64,000 nt of DNA from positions 53,335,111 to 53,399,110 of the forward strand of contig CM060947.1 of the NCBI GenBank assembly GCA_030765055.1, written 5' to 3'. Below the pieces are notes generated by a model. That model was not told the origin of the DNA. It searched no databases and saw only the letters and a program-made list of their open reading frames with translations. A program made the position numbers and the translations under genes. How positions within the stretch are numbered: position 1 is the first letter of the stretch; each line of letters opens with the position of its first letter. The stretch is from Mantis religiosa (taxonomy: Eukaryota > Arthropoda > Insecta > Mantodea > Mantidae). Positions 58,118 through 64,000 of the stretch are shown here, one piece after another.

Positions 58118-58120
<3 letters not shown>

Positions 58121-58157
<37 letters not shown>

Positions 58158-58379
58158 CTCCTCCAAAATTTAGTAATACCGGACGATGAGTGAAATGGGT
58201 AAAATGATGCTCAATGCGTCCGGGGTCCATGGAGAGTAGAGTTACCTGACATTCGTCTTTCAGGATAAGGGAAAACACCGGAAAAACCTTATACAGGTAA
58301 CTCACTCTGACCGAGATTCGATCTCGGGACCTCTTGAGCGTGAGGCAGACATGCTACCACCTACGCTACCGAGGCGGGC
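58121..58379 (-). mobile_element. SINE family A, copy 9 (segmental duplicate of copy 8)
   Basis: Identical to copy 8 except for 30 rather than 24 T in the tail. Flanking ATGAGGATGAG is conserved. Confidence 0.94.
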
Positions 58380-58814
58380 ATGAGGATGAGTAAAGGCACG
58401 TTGTCAAAACAAAAAACAAAAACAAAGAATGGTCATTCTTTATTGAACAGCCCTCGTAAAAACATATCTACAGCGTTTATCTTAGAAGTTAACACAGATT
58501 GAAAGTTTATGTTTAGTTATGTGCAAAAAATCACACCTATATTTGAAACAGCTACTTTACAACAGTTGACTGCTAAGAAACGTGCCGATAACGTGTATGC
58601 TATTTTTAACCGCACTACATTTTCAACTGTATCGACAATACCAAACATCGCAACCATAAGCAAGCACCGTTATGCACAAAAAATATTGCGTGTATTCAAT
58701 TTACACTGAAGTATAGGTTACCAAAATACGTGCTAATAGCTTATTTCTTAAAATACCGCAGCTTGAAACAAGGATGTACGGCTACGATAAAAAATTATTT
58801 CCGACAAAACATTC

Positions 58815-60240
58815 CATTTTTTTGGAAACGTAGAGTAAGTCTGAAAAATTCAATGCCATAGCCGATATTTGAACCGCGGGACTTCTGGTCTCCATCCAGC
58901 CGCTCTAACCGTTGAGCTACTATGGCCAACGTGCCACATGACATTAAATTCTCCAACTGACTCGTATTTTTCCCGGTAAACCACTTAGGAGCTTTCATAA
59001 ACACCTGACGACTTACTATGACGACTTACTATGCTGTAAGTAATTTAAGGCCCGGGCTTTATAGTTCGGGCCACTATTATGTCAATTAATGGAAACTAAT
59101 TGTTTGTTCCCACTGGCCCTGTGTAGGCTAAATTGTGAAAACGTAGAATCAGACTGAAAAATTAAATGTCATAGCCGGGATTTGAACCACGGATCTTCTG
59201 GTCTCCGTCCAGCCACTCTAACCGTTGAGCTACTATGCCCAACGTGCCGAAATGACAAACTCTCCAACTGATTCGTTTTTTCCTGGTAAACCACTTAGGA
59301 GTTATCATAAACACATGAGACAACTACCTTAATGGCGACTTACAACCGTAAGTGCCTTAAGGCTCGGGCTTTATAGTTAACCATTATTAGATCAATTAAT
59401 GAAAATTAACTGTTCTTTCCCACTGGCCGTGTGAAGGCTAAATTATGGAAAAGTAAATGTCGGCACGTTGACCATAACAGCTCAATGGTTAGAGCGGCTG
59501 GACGGAGACCAGAGCATCCGTAGTTCAAATCCTGGCTATGGCATTGAATTCTGACTATGTTTCCACAATTTAGCCTACACACGACCAGTGTGAAAGAACT
59601 ATTAATTTCCATTAATTGACCTAATAGTGGTTAACTATAAAGCCCGGGCCTTAAAGTACTTACATGTTGTAGGTCGCCATTAAGGAAGTTGTCTCATGGG
59701 TTTATGAGAACTCCTAAGTGGTTTACCAGGAAAATACAAGTCAGTTGGAGAATTTAATGTAATATCGGCACGTTGACCATAATAGATCAATGGTTAGAGC
59801 GGCTGGACGGAGACCAGAGCATCCGTGGTTCAAATCCTGGCTATGGCATTGAATTCTGACTATGTTTCCACAATTTAGCCTACACACGACCAGTGTGAAA
59901 GAACTATTAATTTCCATTAATTGACCTAATAGTGGTGAACTATAAATCCCGAGCCTTAAAGCAGCTACATGTTGTAGGTCGCCATTAAGGAAGTTGTCTC
60001 ATGGGTTTATGAGAACTCCTAAGTGGTTTACCAGGAAAAATACAAATCAGTTGGAGAATTTAATGTCATATGGGCACGTTGACTATAATAGCTCAATGGT
60101 TAGAGTGGCTGGACGGATACCAGAGCATCCGTGGTTCAAATCCCTGCTATGGCACTGAATTTTTCAGTCTGACTCTACGTTTACACAATACTTATAGCCT
60201 ACACACAGCCAGTGTTAAAGAACAATTAATTTCCATTCCG
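58815..60240. repeat. Family B tRNA-like array extending past duplication copy 2
   Basis: Two minus units (cores near 58858 and 59168), then three plus units with cores near 59471, 59777 and 60081. GGCACGTTG-type landmarks are at 59462, 59767 and 60073, so periods are 305 and 306 bp. The third plus unit is the most diverged and its 3' flank decays near 60240. Confidence 0.9.
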
Positions 60241-60650
60241 TTATTAGTTTGTATCAATCCTGGTGATTTATTTTTTCTATATCTGTGTGTAGACTGAGTT
60301 GGGAGGGCAGCATTATACTCACAGATTTTCTTGTCACACTCAAATTTTAATCACGCATAATCAATTTTTGTGCCGTTTCTCTGATACAACTGAACAACCT
60401 ACCGGTGGGACTTTACATTTCCCAACTGAAATACATTTTTTTCCAGTAAACCACAATATAACGTACCGCAATGGCCACTTGCAATCTCGAAGTGCGAGCT
60501 TTATAATAAATTATTATCAGGTCTGTAATTGCTGGTTTGAAGTATTTATTTTTCTGTAACTTTTGTAATGTTTCTTATTCTTTTCTGAATTATGGGTTCC
60601 TTAACTGTCATTTCTAATTTGAACCTTCTGCTGCAGTGTGAAACAATAAG
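60241..60650. other. Unassigned AT-rich DNA
   Basis: No recognised feature before the piggyBac target site. Confidence 0.4.
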
Positions 60651-60654
60651 TTAA

Positions 60655-62479
60655 CACTATAAGGACCGGCGAGTATGGTCTACCGAGAAGGACCACCCCA
60701 TCATTTTGACGGGTGCAGTTTTATTTGCAATTTTTTAAAATAGTAAACATATATGAATGCATACCGGTTTATTTTATATTATTTATACAGTTTACCAGGA
60801 TATAATTTTACTTTTTTCTGTAGAATTACATGGTAAAATGAACATTTTAAGCCTAAAAACTAACACAAATATATACGATAACCAATGTGAAATGGACAAC
60901 TTCCCTTAGCAAACACAAGGTGTTTCAACATAAAATTTTGAATACCACAGTGTATAATAGAATAAACACTTATAAACCTGATTTCGCTCATTCAAAGCCA
61001 CCTGCAGCATCGTAGCACCTAACACAGATTTATTCAGCGTTGCCTAAATATGGTCCACAAACATACTGCATTTCTTACATAAATGCTTGATTATATTCTT
61101 CCCTCTGCATTCGCCAATTTGGCAAGTTTTCAAAATATTGCTCTGCTGAGGTGTTGTGTTAGGAAGTGCATTTTATACTCTTGTGGATTTATATCTGAAA
61201 GCAACTCTTCTGTTAAGTTGAATATGAACTGACGTCTGCTAACTTTTTCACCTATTATCTCCTTATAAAGTACCCAAGCATTATTAGCTGCCAAGGCTAA
61301 CATATTTAATAAAAAAACATGAATAGGCTACCTTCTGCATCCATATTTCACTGTGTACAGTTGAGCCATTTTATCGATGAAATCAACGCTGTAACTGGTG
61401 TTATTATAGTACGCCACTGATTCTGGTAGCTTTTTTGGATGTTTACTTATAGTAACTGTGTCATGCATTGAACTCAAAAGAAGCACATTTTTGTTCTTTT
61501 TCCGCTGATTGCATGTCAGAGTTATGTCACTTGACATAAAGTAGAGTTGTGTGCAAAGGTGCTGTGGCATATTTTGCTAATTAAGGGATTTCCCTTCTAG
61601 ATTTCTTTACTGTGCCCACAATGCTTCTACCTTTACGCTTCGAACTATCTGCAAGGCTGGTTGTGGACAAATTGTCACATGTAATATTTCTTCCTGCAAA
61701 AGGGGTGTATAAGACGCATTACAATATGCTCTACAAGAGGAACACCTGCTCGTCTTTGCCCAGGTACGGAAACCCATTCACCAGATACTTTCAACTTGCA
61801 TCAACTGTAAGCCAAAATTTTATTCCAAATTTGTCCGGTTTATTCCTCAAATATTGAATGAGAGAGCATCTAGCATCTAGCTTATCCAGGAAAGCCCATA
61901 CACAGTGATATTTTCACTTGGAATGTAACACTGCAAGGAATTGGCAAAAAAAGGATTCCAGACAGGAGTAGCAACTGCAAAGCGATTTGTACTTAGTCTT
62001 TGAGAATGCGTGTCCTTGTTATCAAATTTCATAAACTACAAAATTTCAGTGAATTTGTTTCTGCTCAATGTGTTCCTGAAAAATGGTGGTCCCCAGGCAT
62101 TCGACCATAACAACTTCAACGGAAAGTTTTTGGTAGCACGAATTGCGCCACTTGGGAAATAAAGATTTCTTACTCATTGACAAAGGGTCTGCAGAGTGCC
62201 ATAAACCAATCAGAGAGGAAAACAACAGATGTGGACAGATCCGAAGGCTATTGTACACACTTCCATACCCGTCAAAATGACGGATGGCGGTCCTTCTAGT
62301 AGGAGTTGTTTGTACCAGTTTTTTGAAAGGTCCAAAATGCTTAATTCTTTGTGGACGTGTTTGTCATAAGTATTTATTAAAAGTCGTAGAACATGTGAAG
62401 TGAAGAAAAAAACATAAGCAAGAAGTAAGTCTTCTAAAGTAGCGCATCCGTCAAAATGACGGGTGCAGTCCTTCTAGTG
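60655..62479 (-). mobile_element. piggyBac-family transposon, degenerate
   Basis: TTAA at 60651-60654 and 62480-62483 flanks inverted ends CACTATAAGGACCG and CACTAGAAGGACTG; length 1825 bp. The minus strand encodes a decayed DDE_Tnp_1_7 transposase. Around 61600-61860 it reads KPDKFGIKFWLTVDAS, NGFPYLGKDEQ, AGRNITCDNLSTTSLAD and VGTVKKSRREIP. Around 61330-61520 it reads KNKNVLLLSSMHDTV, AYYNNTSYSVDFIDKMAQLY and KYGCRR, then in shifted frame WPIHVF.LNMLALAANNAW. The Asp in CDN and in VDFIDKM occupy positions equivalent to catalytic residues of the family. Several stops make it inactive. Confidence 0.92.
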
Positions 62480-62483
62480 TTAA

Positions 62484-63170
62484 TGCGAATACTTCACACA
62501 AGAGCCTGGTTAGGTGAATATTTTGGATGTTCGTTTAATTTGTGGTTAAAATATCTTCAATATTTGGTTTTTAATGAAAATCTTCACAAATTTTAAGAAA
62601 AATAAATAATTTAAACACAAATTGCATGTAATGTGTAACTTAAGAAGGGGTATTTTCTTGAAAAAATGTTCGTGTCCCTTAATAACGTGTTAGAAAAGCT
62701 ATAAACTTAAGGATATTCAGGATTATTTAAGTTTCTAAGGAGGTTTACACTTGTACAAGAGAGAATTAATCTGTGAATCGTACGAAACGTTCAAGCAGTG
62801 TGGCGTATATCAACATTTGGCACATGAAGTCACTTTAATACTTACATATGCAACAACAACAAGAGAATCCTTCAGCTTTAGTAACGCCGGAAGGTTGGCA
62901 TCACCGTCTTACCTGGATAGGAAGCGAGGCTCTGATTATTGAGATGAAGTTGCCTCTAACATCCATATTCAAGAGCACCCCCTCCCCCCCGCCCCGACAC
63001 GCTTATGAAAGTTGCATGGGGAGGTTTGTGGTAGAGGCGAGTGAAGGTAACGTAACAGTACTCAGCAAAGTTGCACAGCAACCGCTCTTAATTGTAACAC
63101 TCCAGCATTTTTAGGTACCAATTTACTTGTTTACCGTTCCTATCGGTAAACATGTCTCATAATTCAAACT
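62484..63170. other. Unassigned AT-rich DNA
   Basis: Two short overlapping open frames at 62751-63114 show no recognised similarity; a C-rich run sits at 62978-62995. Confidence 0.4.
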
Positions 63171-63171
63171 A

Positions 63172-63300
63172 GGTGCTTTACCGAGTGAGATTCCCCATGA
63201 GGCTCGCACCTGAAGGTTCCTGGATTCGATTCCTTGTGAGTATCCACTTCGATTATTGGATTTTCCATGGCCTTTCTCTGGTAGCAGGGCGATACTGGGC
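63172..63300 (+). mobile_element. Possible tRNA-related SINE fragment of another family
   Basis: A-box-like TACCGAGTGAGATTCC and a B-box-like GGATTCGATTCC lie about 45 bp apart, followed by SINE A copy 10. Only one copy seen; could be coincidence. Confidence 0.3.
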
Positions 63301-63539
63301 TTTTTTTTAATTTTACGTCCTCCAACGTTAAGTCATATCGGACGATGAATGGAATGGATGAAATGATGCTCACATGAGCCCAGGATCCTTAGAGCTTAGA
63401 GTTACCCGACATTCGTCTTTCAGGATAAGGGAAAACCCTGAAAAAACCTTATCCAGGTAACTCACCCTGACCGAGATTTGAACTCGGGACCTCCTGAACG
63501 TGAGGCAGACACGCTGCCATCTATGCTATCGAGGCTGGC
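63301..63539 (-). mobile_element. SINE family A, copy 10
   Basis: Short T run, full body and GAGGCTGGC head end. No clear target-site duplication, so the edges are by homology. Confidence 0.9.
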
Positions 63540-63619
63540 AAGTAGGAGATCTGTATCACGCATATAAGCTTTTCTCGTTTCCCCTGTAGAGCAGCCTCCA
63601 GTGACTTGAGCAGGTGATA

Positions 63620-64000
63620 TGATATATTTATTGTGCATATTCCAAAATTTTACAATTTACATCTTTTGACTACATTTATTTGTCATTACCTTACTGCTAC
63701 CTTGACTTACATGACACCCTGGAGTTTTACTCTGCCAGGTAGCTCTTCAGCTCCATAGCTCCCTGTTACTTAATTAGCCCGTTTCTTTCCCCTCCTCTTC
63801 CTTTCTTACATATTTTATATTTCTGGCCCATTTTTCTTTTACTTTCTGCAAGAACTGACCAATACTTCTTACCTTCTTTTACTCCCTTCCCGTTAACATT
63901 TTGATAGCTACTATCCTCTTCTCTACTTTCTCCCAGTTTTCTTCCCAGATCTTTTTTCTCCATATTGCAATCTCCTCGCATTATGTTACATAGTGTTCTA
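63620..64000 (-). mobile_element. LINE 3' end, same family as 27320-29920, running off the window
   Basis: The minus strand reads EHYVT.CEE, IWRKKIWEENWEKVEKRIVA and, after the stop, a 3' UTR with GAGCTACCTGGCAGAGTA and CTCCAGGGTGTCATGTAAG. It ends near TTTTGGAATATGCACAATAA. It aligns across the site where the RTE element is inserted at 28455-29782, serving as the empty-site reference. Confidence 0.85.

Larger units (their letters stand above)
56524..58456 (+). mobile_element. Mariner transposon, copy 2 (duplicate of 52289-54215)
   Basis: Same ends, same frame (56692-57198) and same frameshift before the third catalytic Asp as copy 1. It shares both nested insertions, so it arose by segmental duplication, not by a second transposition. 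Confidence 0.9.
55571..59811. repeat. Tandem duplication, copy 2 (4241 bp)
   Basis: Second copy of 51336-55570. Sequence identity to copy 1 continues up to 59811 and stops at 59812, where copy 1 (55571) switches to the 51336-type unit. The shared 9 bases CTGGACGGA at 51327, 55562 and 59803 bracket the crossover. Confidence 0.95.

Noticed and set aside
20413..60156. Family B cores as functional tRNA genes
   Set aside because: More than 20 near-identical cores in arrays, C at loop position 33, mismatched T stems and no intact copy better than the rest; these are repeats derived from a tRNA.
46423..60240. Regularly spaced repeats as a CRISPR array
   Set aside because: Units are 305-320 bp, in both orientations, without unique spacers, in animal DNA.

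Overview
This window is animal nuclear DNA, most likely from a neopteran insect with a large, repeat-rich genome (cockroach-, termite- or orthopteran-like; the species cannot be named from sequence alone). The evidence is: two spliced exons of a Beaten-path (Beat) immunoglobulin-superfamily gene separated by a 12.8 kb intron; AT-rich background DNA; no operons or long open frames; and dense arthropod transposons (tRNA-derived SINEs, Jockey-, I- and RTE-like LINEs, Tc1/mariner, piggyBac, hAT and solo LTRs).

The only host gene I can support lies on the minus strand. One exon (26531-26664) opens the second Ig domain and the next (13430-13682) completes it. Splice phases match exactly, and the joined protein reads ...WYINGNK|VDGRVWEY.... 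The remaining exons must lie at higher (upstream) and lower (downstream) coordinates or outside the window. Nearly everything else is repeat.

Layout. 0-13 kb: a SINE, LINE and LTR fragments, a mariner at 6.6 kb, and a nearly full-length Tc1/mariner-type element (9.07-10.55 kb) whose transposase carries an in-frame 84-bp triplication. 13.4-26.7 kb: the Beat exons and their intron, which holds a 0.7-kb tRNA-headed element, a mirror-image foldback transposon, a tRNA-like palindrome and SINEs. 27-30 kb: a LINE interrupted by a SINE and by an RTE LINE. 31-33 kb: SINEs and a 754-bp tRNA-headed element with a clear target-site duplication. 34-36 kb: a hAT fossil split by a SINE and a mariner deletion derivative. 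37.9-42.7 kb: four LTRs of one family, two adjacent and in opposite orientation. 43-45 kb: a second mariner derivative and an I-like LINE with RNase H. 46-60 kb: arrays and palindromes of a tRNA-like repeat, a Tc1/mariner element carrying a nested CACTG-ended transposon, and a 4.24-kb near-identical tandem duplication whose breakpoints lie inside the tRNA-like repeat. 60.65-62.48 kb: a degenerate piggyBac flanked by TTAA. 63-64 kb: a SINE and a LINE tail.

These elements do not form a pathway. What they show is a history: ordered nested insertions with readable target-site duplications, internally deleted non-autonomous derivatives, and recombination between dispersed tRNA-like repeats. The most unusual items are (a) the 73-nt cloverleaf-like core repeated in ~305-bp tandem and inverted units, (b) the 983-bp CACTG/TTA transposon carrying a conserved protein I cannot confidently assign, (c) the 4.24-kb duplication, and (d) the mirror-image foldback. 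All identities were judged by eye; no alignment or database search was run.
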